NCBI RefSeq assembly: GCF_020740795.1
Contig: NC_067285.1
Location: 39,592,511 to 39,656,510 of the forward strand
From: Apus apus
Lineage: Eukaryota > Chordata > Aves > Apodiformes > Apodidae
Reading direction: 5' to 3'
Length of the DNA: 64,000 nt
The translations under genes and the position numbers were made by a program. The notes beneath the pieces are model-generated. The model had not been told where the DNA came from, made no database searches, and saw nothing but the letters and a program-made list of their open reading frames with translations. This document shows, in pieces, positions 22,801 to 37,800 of this stretch. Every line of letters starts with the position of its first letter. Position 1 is the stretch's first letter.

Positions 22801-25800
22801 CATTCCTGATGATAAATACATGCTTATTGGGAATCAGAGTTTCCCTGCCAGGGCTCAGTATTCTCAACACACTGAAAAACGATTCAAGATTCCAGCACTT
22901 CAATAGGTAGAAGGCAACACGGAAAAGAAGTGTAAGATACTTTCCCCCAGCCAGAAGAGCTAATGACACCACTTCTTAGAACTGCATAGGTACTAATGGA
23001 GGCTCAGTGTTGCATGCCAGGGTAGCCCCTTACCCAACTGAATCAGCATGACCTGAGGCTTACTAACCTCTGCAGCACTAACATACAAGCACAAAATTGT
23101 CTCCCTAAAAAAAAAAAGCAGCAGCAGCAAGGATTTGAGTGTTTTTTTAAGATTCAGTCCATACTTTACCTTCAGATTATTTCCTTTAAGGCAAAGTATT
23201 TTCCCTTTCTAAGTGTACCCTCAAGGACAGTAATGTGTGTCTCAGCAACTAAGGTGGCCTGTGCTTTCTAACTGATCTGTAGGGTTTATTGTTGGTCCTC
23301 TCATGGAAGTGTGAGCATGTGTGATCTACATCATGCTGCAGTAGAAGCAAGTATTTTTCTGGTCTTCCACATGCAGTGGGTGCTGGCTGTGGCCCTGGCT
23401 ACTCAAGGCAACAAGGCAATGCCTAAACATCAGTAGTCTGACCACTTGGCTGCTGACAATGTGGTTTTTTAGCATTGTGTCAATTAAACTTACTTAAGAG
23501 ATAATACTAAACAGTGATGAAAACAGTACTTGTTGGGTTGCCCAATAAAAGCTTGCAGCTTGGTGCAACAGAATTTGTGCTGAGAAACTTCTCAGGTAAA
23601 GCTAGTTGCCTTGACATAATTCAAACTCAGAAAGACACACATTTAGACCAGAAAGTAAACCTGAATTGTGGGCCAGGTCAGAGAGGAAGAGGTTGCTACA
23701 TTTGAATTTCTCTTAAACTTATTTGTTCAGTTGTTTGCAAAGCTGGGCTGTTTTGTCATCTCTCTTTACTAAATGGTCTGTTTTCAGTTCTAAATTTAGT
23801 TCTGCAGCGCCCTGCCTTGGGGGGAGCACTGGAGGCATGAGGTGAGCTCAGTGTAGACTTTGGCCAGCGCAGGGAGCAGTGTGTGTGTAGAGAGGCCCAT
23901 AAGCCTCACTCACAGCAGTTGGCACAGCCTCCCTTGCAGCAAACAAGCCCTCAGCAGCTGAGGTGTCTGATGCTGCTGCAAGGTCCTGCTCTCCCAGAGG
24001 GGGCACAGCAGAACTCCTCAGAGAAGTAAGAACAGTGGGTGCTGCTGAAGCTGCCACCAGAACCTCTCCCTGAAGGCAGCTGGGCTGGGATTGCACTTGC
24101 AGCCCCTCTTCACAGACTAGCTAAAAAGGACCTCCAGAGCCAGGTGACAGAGAGCTTGTAGCTTTTGTTGTGTTTGCCTGGCTGCTGCTGTAAGAATTAT
24201 CTGAAATAGTCACAAAGTCTAAAAGAGAGAACAGACAGGGTAGCTATTAAAAATAAGTTGTGCCTTTTCTAAAAAAACCAGATGTGATGCAGTGCATATG
24301 CTGGATGGGGAAAAGATACTAAAATTATACTAATTCAGCCCAAACACAGAATGGCTGCAAGTTGCCCAATTTTATTCTGCTTTTTCCACCTCCCTCCCTT
24401 GTCTGACTTAAACCATGAAGCAAATGGCCCTTCAGCCTTTATCACTGTACAGAATGGGACTGCAGCAGTGTCCAGACACCCAGGCTGAGCTCATGGCTCT
24501 GTTATTTCAGTACAGGTGCGTTGTTATAAAACCAGACCTTCTCTGTGGATTTTTGTGGCTACCAAAACCTATTGCAGAAACTAGAGAAAGGAGAGTTTAG
24601 AGAGCACTGAAGAGTAGAAATGAGGGCTTCAGGGTGCTCTGGTTGGTTGAGTAAAGAGAGTCCTGTTAGCAAAATGATGAAGGCAGATGTGAGCTCCTGT
24701 GCCTGTCCTCCAAACCACCTGGGGGTGAACTGAACTCACCTCTCTTGCTGTCTGGTGGGGCTCATTTGCTGGGGCCTTGCAACATCCAGACCAGGACTTG
24801 CTGCTACCTGACCAAGTCAGAGCATGGGTGGAGCTTTTTCATATCCAGCTGGGCCTATCTAGTACAGATGTGCCCCAAGGGAAATAGATGGTGACTGATT
24901 AAATGCAGCTAAAAAAGCTCATGCTGCCAAAGATTCTCCTGGAACCCCTTTTATGCAGAGGCCTGGAAACACCAGAGACTCCTGTGTGACCAGGTCACAA
25001 GACATTTTAGATAAATAACACTGAACTGATTGTACACGAGCTATTTTTTGCAAAATGAAATCTGTTTCAGAAAACTGGGACTTCACTTGCTGCTTGTTTC
25101 TTGGCAGCAGAACACTAACGCCTGTGATGTGCTGCCACTCATTTCTGGCAAGCACTAAGTATGTGGTTTATAATCTGCACTCATACATAATCAGTTTCAA
25201 GTTGTTTCTATAGATGCTGAATGTAAAATATTTGGATCAAACAGATTGTATTATCTTACATAACTTATTCAATTCCATATATTCAATGCCACATTTCTCC
25301 CTTTTTTTTTTTTTTCTTTCCTTCTTCCCCACTTGTATCAGTTGATCCTGTGATTGGGAGCTTCTTATAGCTATGGATTGTACTTTGGAACAGAGCTTCT
25401 AAACATAGAGGAAGCCCATCAGTGGAACAAACAGCTAGTGGGTGGCACTCAGGCAGAGTTCCATATGCATTCTCTCTCATTTTCTTTGCCCTAAGGAAAG
25501 CTTTCATGCATCCTGCAATGTATTTTCCTTCCATCTCCCCACCCCTGCTGGTTTCCTCTTTGTCATCTATATTTGTTATAGTGTTCTATATATTCTGGCC
25601 CAAATTTTGTCCCTACTTAGTTTTTTCTTGTCCTTTCCTAGCAAAATTTTTCATGGGTTTCACTGGAACTTTGCTTGCATAAGAGTTAGGAACTTCCAGA
25701 TCTGATTCTTACAGTAAAGTTTCTCCACCTTGTTTTCACCACTCATACTCATTTCACTGGGAATATCTCCTTTCATGTTACACACCAGCTTCTGCAATCT

Positions 25801-28800
25801 TACTATCAGAGTTAAGTCAGCATCTCCCAGTCAGGGATGGATTTCTTTAAAGGCCCATGAGGAACCATGGCACAGCCTTATCCTCCTGTTGAATGTAAGT
25901 GAACTGTGACCTGTGTAAGTGGGATGTCTTGTAAAAGATCACACAGAAAGGTAGTGACAGCCAAGAGTGAAAAAAAAAAACCACAACTCCTTAATCCTAG
26001 TCTCTTTCTGTGGACATAAGACTTGTCTTCCAAATGCTGCATTTTCCTATTGGTATTTATTTTTTAACGGAGTTTTTAATTATTGCAATTCTGTCCTGCC
26101 ACATTAAATACCTGCATATTAACCTGGAATATAGAAATAGAAATGCTGTTTTAGGGGATTTCTTTTTTTAATTGCAGTGTGATTGTAAGTGAAGTTGGTT
26201 CAACTGAGCAAAATAGACTTAATAGAACAGAATTTCCACTGGGTTATTTAATGCTGAGGCTCTGTCACTTTTTTTGCAGTATCTTCTCTGTCTGAAACAT
26301 ATTACTTGATTCTAGCTCTAACTCGCTGAGGCATGTTGTGTTATTTAGGTCTAAAATATCTGTTACCACAGTGCTGCTACTGCTGTGAATAGAAAATCTG
26401 CCTCTGCATGGTATCTCAGCTAAATGCTGAATTGTACAGATTTTAATTTCAGATCTCCTTTATGACAAATACTAATTTTTCCATCAATAAACTAACCCCT
26501 TTCTGCAGTTCAAGTCATGCTAACAGTCTTTTACCTTTTTGTTTTCAGAGAGGAAATCAAGAAAGGTCTTAAGGATTTGGAGGAGGTGAAACCAGCAGGC
26601 GACACATATATACATGAAGGATTAAAGCAGGTAGGTCTTAGGAATCTTCTTGCAATCAAAATGTCCTCTGTTCTCACCCCTTTGATAACAAAACCAACCT
26701 GCAATGTAAACTGATTTATTTTATGCCTCACTCTGTTATGCTCAAATCTTTTTGGTTTCCTAAGTTGTCCCAAGATTAATCAGCTACTGTGCAGATCCCA
26801 AGCAGAAGATTAGCCATGACAGAAAATTGCCATATGGAATTGCTTTGACTTGATCCTTCACAGTAGAGAGCAATTCTTTGTTGTGAATTTAACAGTTAAC
26901 ACAGCATACCAATTACATGGTATATAGTCACACACAGCCTGGTAGGGCTGCAAGTCTAACAGTGCTTTCTAGAGCATGTGCTTATGGAGAGTTTACTGCA
27001 CAGATCAGCATCCTCAAGACAAATGGTCTTAATTTTCTACTGTCTATGTGACTGAGTTCCTAACTGCTTATATTTTCTGGAGATGTGTAGTTAAAAGGTG
27101 CTTAGCAATTTTGCTGAAATACTCAGGTGCTAAAGGGAAGGATCTAAGTTTTCACTGTTATGGGTAGAAACTCAGTTTCTTCCTTTATGACTATGGAGCC
27201 AAGATTATAATTGTGATCTGCAGACTGAAAAGCAAACAGAAGTTTGTTGCTGTTTAAAAAGAATTAGTTTTAAGCCATTCTTTTTATATCTTGGAACCTA
27301 CTGACTGGCATTTGCAATCTCGGGGATACCAAAGAAAACTTTGTGGTGGATCTAAAGAGAAGTGAGCTTCACAGCTCAGAGTGTATCTGTCCTGAAAGAA
27401 TTGTTTCCAAGGATTGATCCAAGGTAGTGACCCCAGCACTTCAGAGCTGGGCTCAGTGCTGACTGGAAAGTACTGATTAATTATTTCCTAGTTAGCAGTA
27501 GGATTGTTGTGAGATGGGTTTGAGGAGGAGGCTGTTTCAGATGCTATATTTGCTTTGAAGATGCATCTTGGTTAAAGGTTCAGGTGTGATGCTAAGCTGG
27601 ATAACGATTTTTGTTTCCAGGCCAACGTGCAGATTGCGAAGCAAGGAGCCTCAAGGTTTTCTAGTATCATCATTGCATTGACAGATGGCAAGCTAGATGG
27701 TCAGATTCCCTTGTATGCAGAGAAAGAGGTAAGCACTAGGTGAAAATGTATGTTGTATTCTGAAGAGTTTGGGTGTTGCCTGTTGAAGGAAAACATGCTT
27801 ATTCCTCTCTTCTATTCTGGGCCAGGCAAAGAAATCCAGAGATCTGGGAGCTAGAGTTTACTGCGTTGGTGTCCTTGATTTTGTACAAGAACAGGTAAGA
27901 ATGTTAATATTTTAGATTACTAGGCAGCACCTTGTCACAGGGTTTACACAGTGTTAAGTAATATGGAAATTAATTTTACTTACAGGAAATCAGGAAGCAG
28001 ACACTCAGATGCATGTGTAGATGTAAATAGAACATGTGAGTGTCACCTTCATTGCTGAGAAGACCATTTGGAAATACCCTTGCTAACTGGTAGCTGCCAG
28101 CAGGAAAGGATGCAGGCAAAACCCCTTTATTAGGCCACAGGTTGCATGAACAGAGTAGCTGTAGACAAGCTTCAAGCAGCATGTGTAACAGCCTCAGGGT
28201 AAGAAAAGAAATGGAGGAGGATCCATGTCCTTAATGAACTGAAAGCTCCTCTGGAGTTGCCATGTCCTAGTGAAGGCTGTAGCTCCTCCTCTATCATGGA
28301 AGCAGCTTAAATGGAGAAGTACACAAAAGCATCTTTACTGTATTAGGTGCATAGAAAGGCTTTTTAACAGAAGGGAGAGCAAACAGGGAAGGTAGTTCTG
28401 GAAAGAGTTAGGAAATCACTGCCAGGATACAGGCCCTAAAAGGTTTCTTTAGTGTGGTGGTTTGACACGGTGGCTAGCTGCTCTACCACTTTGTTAGCTG
28501 CAGTAACTTGCATTAACTCATTCTCATTAAGAAAAGTCATGGTTAGCTGTGAGGGAACTGAAAATTTTCTTTCTCTTTGCACAGTTGGTGGGAGTTGCTT
28601 TTAGACATCCGTTTACATTTTAAGGGTGAAAAGCAGTGTGACAAATATAGTTTGCCAAATGATTCATGTGTTTGCATGCATTTTCTCTCCAAAGCTTGAA
28701 AAAATTGCTGACACAAAAGAGCAAGTCTTCCCTGTCACTGGAGGATTCCAGGCACTTAAGGGGATAATCAATTCTGTGAGTATCAGGCAATAAGCTTAAC

Positions 28801-31800
28801 ATTTCCTCAAGATTACAGCATACTCTCCACTCCCACTTACTTTTCCAGGCAGAATTGGTTCCTAAATCAGTAATTGCAATATATTATGGGCTCTCCTTCT
28901 TATTGTAGAGATGCAGTTCTGTAAATGAACATTGCTTGCCACTCTCCTGTGGAGTTTGAAGACTCCAAACAAGTGTGGCAAGTTTGAGGGGGATGTATTG
29001 AGGAATGGCTGCTATAGGTTTAGTCTGAAAAAATGGAGACTCTTACTCCAGGGGAGTTGAGAACAACTGGTTAAAATCATTAGGCATGAGTGCAATGTAG
29101 GCATTGCCCAAGTCTTTGCATACAGAGAAGCATTCTAAATATATACTTGACTTTAACCACTTGTTTTCCCAGTAAGTGATAAGACTTTCTCATGCCATGA
29201 GGAACTCCCATTAGTGACATGAGGCCATTCAACAGATTTCTCTGATTTGCAAGAGTGGATCAAAGCAAGGGATTGTGATCAGCAGCTGACAGTATTTTAG
29301 TGGTGTGTTTTAGGCAAGGTTAACACAGTACTGCTGCTGCTTGTAGGCACACTGTGGGAAAAAGCTTACTGTTAGAAGTCAACTCAAAACCAAGAGTGAA
29401 ATCCTTTTGCTATAGTTCATTTCCCTTTCCTCTTTTTTTTTTTTTTTTTTTTTTAAATAAAGGATACTACTCACATACAGGATATTACACAGTCATGGTT
29501 TTACCACCTCCTTTGAATAGTGTGGTTTTTTTGTGGAAGTTAATGTCATAATGAAGCAACTTTTTTTCCTTCTTGTTGTTTAAAATAAATGTCATTTCAG
29601 AATCTTCCTTGCACATTCTAAAGAGATATAATCAACCTTTTTGTGTGGTGACATTTCTGAAAAGATAGTACAGCCTGGGTGGTGCTGTTTATGAAATTCT
29701 CATTCTATGCCATTTTCAAGACTTGTAAGAATCAGTGATTTTGCTGTGCAAAGTGGTGCAACATTGAAGCCACTTTGTAGCTGAATGTTAACCCCAGTTG
29801 ATTATGCTAAGTTTCCAAGGATTCTGCTTTTCAAAATATGTATGCCAAGACAGAGCCAGATAAAGGACTAAAGGCACTTGTGTTTGGAGTTTCCCCTCCA
29901 ACAGGGGTCACTGACCTGCAGCTTGGACCTTTCCAAGGAGTCAGGTGTCTCCATTCTTCTTGCTTTTCAAAGATGCAGTAGGAGTCTGGTCACTTGAGAT
30001 TTCTAAAGTGCTCATCTTGAGGTTTCTGTAATTCAAACACTCAGGAATTTGGCATAACCTGTAAGTTGTCCCATTATCCCCCATCCTCAGTCAAGGGCAG
30101 CCTCTGGCTAGCAGAGTTATCTGTCTCTTTTATACGTCCTAGGAGTTTTCAAGCACCTTCACTTCTTTGTGGACAAAGCAAGGGAAGCTTTTTGGCTAAG
30201 ACTTGGCAGATAGCATTTGCACAAGCCGTAGTCCAGCTTCTGGCACTTGTGAAAAACCTTAGTGTAAAAACCCCAGAACTGTGCATATCATTGCTTGTAG
30301 AGCAAGAAAAGATGCACATAATGGCAGCACTTTGTTGTAAGATAACAGCCTAACACTGGCAGGGACTGTGTTACAGCTTAAACACATTGTCTGCTCCTTT
30401 AAACTGTGACTAAACTCCTGAATTGTTTAGATTTTATTTAATGGACTGCAGCTAGAATAGACATTTTGACACTTGGCTTACTGCGTATTTCTGTCCACAA
30501 ACTGACCCTTATCTTGTAGCTGTTGGAAAATATTTTGCTGATTAAAAAAAAGAATATGAGAAGGCCTTTTTTATGGGAAAAGTATCAACTGACTTTAGCC
30601 TTACCTGCATCAGTCTCATTTGTTAGGATACAGGATCAAATAAAACAAGTGAGTGCTAGTGATTGAATGGCTCCTGAGAGCTTTTAGAGGTCTGAACCTT
30701 GTTTACAACTTTCTGAAAAGCACTCAATCTAAAGTGGAGTATCATGTATCTGTCAAGGCATTTGAAACTCTCCTCTTCTCTAGTAAGCACATTGCATGTA
30801 CTTGTTGGAAGCTGGGGGAGAATGATACTCTGCCAGCATCCCTGTTTTATGACAGAATATGGATGGAAGTATGTATAGATAGGGTTTTTTGGTTTGTTTG
30901 CTGGTTTGGGGTTGGGCTTTTTTTGTGTTTTTCTTGAAGTGCACGTGTGGTGGCTGTATTAACCTGATTTTTTGGTATGCTGTACTTATAACTCAATTTT
31001 CTTTGAAGGGGTTTTGGCTGATTGTGACAATTCATTCTCTTTGCATTAAAATTGATAAGCAGATCTAATTGAACATGAAATAGTCACAGTTTTCCCTTTA
31101 ATTCACAATTACAAGTCCATTTCAGTTTGCAAGTCAGCTAGAGAATACCATCTCAAAGAGATACTGTCATAAGAGGGAAAGCTAATTTCAAAACAGATGA
31201 AAATGAAATACCCATGTTACAAACACGTAGAAATGTTGCTCAAAGTGTTGTGTCAAAGGTGCAGTTGTGAAACACTTCATAAACATTGTTGAACACTTCT
31301 TGTTTAGGAAAAATATGCTGTTTACAGAAATGGCAGCGACCCAGCAATTAAAACCCTCAAGCAAAACTACAACACAGAGCTGTTCAGTAGGAATAACTGA
31401 AGGAGCTGCTTGAAACATCTACTGCATTTGTCTCTACTGGACTCAGCTGTGACATTTTTTGGCTGCTACGTTGCTATACTTGTAGCAGATTCCAGGAGAG
31501 CTAAGCAGTTAATCTTTGTTGTTGGAAAAAGAAGTGATGAGCTTTACCGTAGAGTGTCTATTAGTACCTGCTTCTGCCACTGTTTGAAGTCTAAGCAATT
31601 ATTCCAATTTATTTTCTTTGGACAGACACACAAAATATGCTTAATCATGGCCAGGGCTTAACATTCTAGACAGTGGAGATGAGCATTTAGAGAAAACCTA
31701 GCTCAGATGCTGAAAAGCTTGCACTGTGTTTTGACCCCCCTAGTTCAGATAAAATCTCAGTGAACTGAATAAGGATTTAAGCACCACCTCACTGTGTTGT

Positions 31801-34800
31801 GTTTCTGTTGAATAATACCAATTTATGATTCAAAACTCTGAGCAGACTTCTCTGAAGAGGTGACTGTTTTGTTAAGTTTCCAGCTCTTCTGTCATTGCTA
31901 ATATCTAACTTTACAAAGTAGTAACTAAACAGCATTGTCAGGGTAAATAAATCTTAGCAGAAGTCTAGAGCTTAACAGAAAAATGCTGAAGGCAAGTTAT
32001 TAAGCTATCAGGAACAGTTTAGTGATGTAGTTTGGCTGATAATTACATGGAGCATGACCTCATGAGCAACCCATAGCAGTGTAAACTGGAGAGGTTTGGG
32101 AGTGCACAATTTATATCACCATGTGACAGTTTAGCACTGTATAAGGAAATGAAACCCATTCTTCTTTCCCTTCCTATATATGATTTATGTCAATTATATT
32201 TTTTTTTTACTATTTTGATCAAGAAACATTTGGGAATTTACCATTTAACATCTCTTCAGACAAGGGTGCTGAGCTGTAAGCAAGCCAACTTGAAGAGTGC
32301 CTTACCTGCATCTGCCAGATACAGTCCTGAACCAGTGCTTTCATCAAGAGAAACTGAAGATTCTGTGTTTATTGAGTAGCTCAGTCAAACTCTCAGTTTG
32401 CCATGGGGATCAGTTTCTGTAAGATGACTTAAGACTGTGTGGCTAACAGCTTGGAGAGAGTTGGGTGGTGTATCTCAGGCATCAGGTCAACTCTTCTCTG
32501 TCATGCAAAACACAGTATTGGACTCCTTGTCAAGGAGAGGGGCAGAAGATGTTTTCAGTCATAGAAACAGGGAATGTTGGAACACTGCTTGCTCCAACTG
32601 TTTGATTGCTTACGAAATGGAGAAATAATGAGATCAGCAAGTAAATGAAGGAGCTGGGAGCCAAGATGCTGCTACCACTTGAGTCAAACATGCAGAGTCT
32701 TTAGACAGGACAATACATCTCATAAGGCTGAAGTTTCTGTAATGTTCACATAATTCTCTGCTGTAAATCAGTATGGTGTTTTATTTCCAGTTTTCCCTGC
32801 CATTTTTTCATATTTTGCTGACTTTTGTGGCACGTTTCTGTGCACACAGTTTGCACAGCTCAGCAAATCTGAATTGCTTTTACGTGCCACATTCTGAAAA
32901 ATAAAAACCAGTGAAAGATCCCTGCTTCCCCTTTCACCTAAGCGAACTCAAGTCCTGCTGATTTGTGAGTGAAAGTTGTCTGGTTGTCTCTCCAGGCAGA
33001 ATTGGACAAGGCTCGTGCCTTTAAAAGTTACATTAATGGAACTCACTTAGTGACATCATTAAAGTGTGTGACAGTTCTAAGCAGACTTAAATGCATTTTT
33101 ATACTAAACTGAGTTGGCAGCACTTAGGAAGTTAAAATACCTTGTACTTAAACTCTACAAAAACTTTTCGGATAAGACTACAGGAACTGATAAATGCAGA
33201 ACTTCAGAGGAAGCAGTCAGTTTAAAAAAAGTTCAGTCTAGAATTATTTTATCTTTAATTGCTACAAAACTTCTTAAGAATTCTCCCTGAGAAGGATTAG
33301 CAATAGAATTGTCAAGCCTTCTTTTTGCTCGTTCATTTTAGGAAGGAAAACCACCCTTAATCATACTGGACAAAAAATCCCCAACAAATATTGATCAAGA
33401 CTTAAACTGAGCAGTTGCATCACTTAGAATATTTTAAATTGAAGTTAAATTGTCTTCAAGTTGGCCAAGCCCCTCAGGGAAAAGCCCTAACCCTTAGCAT
33501 AAAGTTGTTTGTGCAGTATAAGCAGGTAGCACTGTAAAAATCTTACTGCCTAATTGTAAAAATTCCTTCCAGTAAATCTCCAGTCACTTCTCATCTTGAA
33601 TGTGGTGACAGTCATCGTCACTACATTTGTATCCCAACACCTAAGCAGAAGAAGGGGCCAAAGAGGCTTCAGAAGACTTGGTGAAAAGCAGACCTGTACC
33701 TCTGTGCCTCACAGTCTTCAAAAAGTCAACAGGGAGAGAGGTAAATGACCCGTGTTGGTCAATGAATTGGTGCTAGAGGAGGGTAAAGAAGGAAGTCTAG
33801 TCTGTTATGTAGAGGTAGGCAAGAGCTGTTTCATGTGAAGGATAATTGTGGCCTTTAGGTTTGTAAAACTTACTGCAGTGATTTCACAAAAAGGTGCTCC
33901 AGCCTCTCTCTGTGAATCTGAGGCCTTCTGCACTAGATGTACTATCAGCAGCATGATCTGAGCAGGCTGTTGGCACTGGGGTGGTTGTGAATTAGTACTA
34001 ACTCCTACGAGTCGATCAGCATCTCCCACCATTTCCTGCTCTAAAGCAACAATGCAGGGTGGCAGAGTTCATACGTATGGAAAGGGTGACACTTAACAAC
34101 TGCAGCAGTTAGGGCTCCAGGGTTAGTCACTCTGGTAAATGCACAGAGGCTCTCAGGTGAATGTTCACTGTGCCTCTCTGCCAAAATCACTTGTGTCTTA
34201 GTGACCAAGTTGCAAGCAACTTAGCTATTGAGTAGCAATCACAGACTATGTTACTTCGAAGCAGTCTGTACTTCTGCCCTGAGCCTGCTCAGCTTGCTCA
34301 AGCTGAAATTCCTCCCTGGTCTACCTTGCTTAGAACATGCTGAGTCTGCTCCCCCCTTTTTCCTGAAATGATGGCCCTCAGCTGCAGATGAGGGGAGGAG
34401 GGTCAGCCAACCGACTGCATACTGTTAAGATTTTCCAAGAGCAAAATCAGCTTAAACAGTTCATAATCAATTATGCATCAACTTAATTGGATCATTTCCT
34501 GTAGGAAGAAAATATGCTCAGTTTATGCACTGGGAATCCAGGAAGCAAACTATTAAACATTTAAGGAGCTGGGGGGAGGAGAAATGCAACAAGTTATCAT
34601 TAAAATAATTATTCTGATTAAATCAGTCATCTTCTTTAATCCCCTTGGATGGCCTAATATTCAAGCTGCAGTGGATGCAAGGTTTGGAAGGAACGTTGTG
34701 CTGTGTTTTCCATGTGATTGAGACTGAATAGATAGTTTTGGGAATTACTACATGTAGTTGTTAAAAGGAATCAATGGCCTGGAATAGAATGCTCTCTGCT

Positions 34801-37800
34801 CTACCCTTCGCTGCTGTGCAGCCCTTAATTTGACATTATCTGACATATTACAAACCATATAATGTTTTCCTGGAGAACAGAGAGCTTGATAAGCCAGCAA
34901 CATAACTGACATGGTTCCAGTTTGTGTGAGCATGCATGTGCCTTGTGATGTGAATTTGACTTGTCAGCTATCCCTGCATGGCTATCACTCTGTTACATAA
35001 GGGATGCTGCAAAACTTAAAATGAAGCACATGCAAGTCCAAATGAAATCTAGTGTTTCCTTAGTGATAGGTTTCTTTGAGCCAGATTTTCCTTACTAATT
35101 AAAAAAAAATAAATAGCCTAAATAACTTTTTTTTTCCCCTTTTATGGAAAGTAACAGTTTGTCTTTGATTCTTATTACTTGATAAGTAATGGTTTTAGGG
35201 TTGTTTTTAGTAATTTGGGGGTAAAGGTTTTGATGCTGTTAAAATACATATCTCTTAGGACCCACAGTTTTGTCATCTACGTTTACTCAGTGATTGCAAA
35301 TGAGGTAGTGCTTAGATATTGTATAATTAGAATATTCTTACTAACCTGACACTGCACCAAGCTTCTCTCTGATGGTTATTTTATGCAAGACCATATGTCT
35401 CAGGGATTTTTTTCATTTAGATAGGGAAGAGGATAGCAACCTTCCCCCCAGCCCCTTTACCCTTGCTCTTTGTCTAAGGCTTTGCTGAGCAGTGTCAGGA
35501 AGCAGGCTGGAATTGGCAGCCAGTTGTAGTTAAGAGCACAGATGTTTGGCAGCAGATAGATGTAGATCCCATTAGCTATTAGCTGCTATAGTTCCTTTGC
35601 TGTGACTTTGTTGGAAAGAAGCTTCAAAATGGTATTTACTATGAAAGAATTTGTTTCATTCCAAGTTACCTTTTTAATACTTTTTTTTCCACTAAATTCC
35701 AATTATAACAGCATGAAACTTGTGACACTATCTGAAAGAATGGAAGATTTCCCTTTGGAAACAAAAAATTAGCTTCAAGCAGTTTAAGCATTAGTTGCTG
35801 TATGGAAAAACTGGCCTGTCTAGAGCCTAAAGTGTGCTGTGAAGGCAATTCTGACTCAAAGATCCTGGGTATGGTTAAGATTAGTCCAGTGTAAGCACCA
35901 AGATCAAGGGCTCTACTTATGTTCATTTCCTCTTGTAACCTACTCTGGGTCTTTATCTTTAAGGCCTAACTCTACCACAGTATAAGGGGGCTTAATTCAT
36001 ATGCAGAGTAAAAACCCAACAACTTATGAATGGGACAGAAATGTAATGATACCAGCATAAGTTTTTCACCACCCTGATTTTACACATGTTCACTTTTACA
36101 AACAGTAAGGTTCAATAAATACAGAACGAAAAATACTGATCTATAGACAGTCACCATTTCATTTTCTAGAACAAAAGTAGCAAATAAGTGCATGACACCA
36201 ATTAAATACCTCCTGTTTTATTTCCATTTCCTTTTTACTGCCTCAGCAATAGAGGAAAAAAGTTTTAAGTTACAGGGAAAAAAAAAAAGGACCAAATCTA
36301 CCAGTAGTACTTAAAAATGACTCATAGAAAAATAAAAACACATGGAAACGTGGGTTAAGCCCAGGCCTAGTTCAGCCAGGCCGAGCAAATGAAGCGAAAT
36401 AATTTTAGGAACTAAACTAAGCACCTACATGAACTCAGTTTTGATAGGTCCTACTTGACTCACTCCAGCCAGACAGGCTGCCTGCCCCATGTAGCTCAAA
36501 ATGACAGAAACAAACACGGGTACAACACTGTTTTCATGACACATCCTTCTGAGTTTCACAGCTCTAAGATGGGAAAAGGGTCAAGAAGGTATCAACTTCC
36601 TATAGAAAGAATTAAAGAGCATTGTTCCACAGGCTCAGACTGCTTCACACAGCTCAAACCCAGTTTCTAAAACTCACTTAAAAACACTGTGCCCTCAAGC
36701 AGCTATACTCCTGTCTATCCCTTCAATTGCTGCTCCCCAGGCCAGTGGTACAGGTGTTTGGCATTCCCTGAGCAGCAGCACCCTGTGGGAGCCCAAAAGG
36801 TTTGCAATCCCTAACCAGGAGACAGCCATGGAGCCTGAGTAGTGCAGCTGACCATCAAAAAAGACTTTGCCTCTGTGCACACAGATCAGTAATACTAAAG
36901 GTAGTTTAAAATGTTCTTGCATGGCAAGGGCCATCTCAGACACTCTTTTGTGAGTTAGCTTATTCTGGGATAGGCTTTCAATGAGGTGAACAAAGAGGGG
37001 CATGTCTGGAATTGAACTATAGGGAATAAAGGTGCTTGGAAATCCTTAGTTGTTCAAAATTATTAGCATACCAAGTCTGATCAAAATGTGTCAAAGGTCT
37101 CTCTTCCTCCAGCAGTTCACAATTACACGAATCTTTTTACTGGGAAACAAGTACCTTACACATCCCTGTATAATCTTCTAGTTTCAGAACAGTAGACTTA
37201 AAAATTCTTACGGTGGTTCAACAGAGAATCCAGCTGTGCTGAGGACCTGCCCCAAATTCTGAACTCAGCATATAGTTCTGGGGAGGAACAGATGCCATGT
37301 GAGTTATGATTTATGGTGCTGACTGCTGCCAAAAACTTTTGAACTGCAAACTGAGGCTAAGCAAAATCGAATGGTGCTATGAAATAAATTGACATTTAGC
37401 ATATTTTGTTAATTGTCAATGTGCAGTTGGGTTGCTCATGGCTTGTTACTAGTGCATTGTTCTCACCATTTCTTGGAACATGAAATTCATTAAAGTGCTA
37501 GAAGGGCAGGTTGTTGTCTTAGCCTGCGTGTAACACTGTACCACATGGTACAGCTCTGTTCCACAGTATGTTCTGAGTGTTTGGTAGTCAAAATACTTAA
37601 AAAGCTGCAGGAACCATACTACTTCAATATTTAAATTCTGGTAGCTTTTAAGAGGCTGTAACAAGGGTGAAAAGTGAGTTAAAGCAGAGCTGGCAGTCTG
37701 TGCCAAGTTAAAGAGGTACTGGAAGGTGCAGAAGGCATGTTTTCCATGGGAAGAAATGTTTGCATAATACAGGGGCAAGATCTGTGACAAGGCAAAATTT

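Noticed and set aside
28452..28500. Possible start of an ERV LTR in intron 6
   Set aside because: Only about 50 bp with a partial resemblance; no end, no target repeat.
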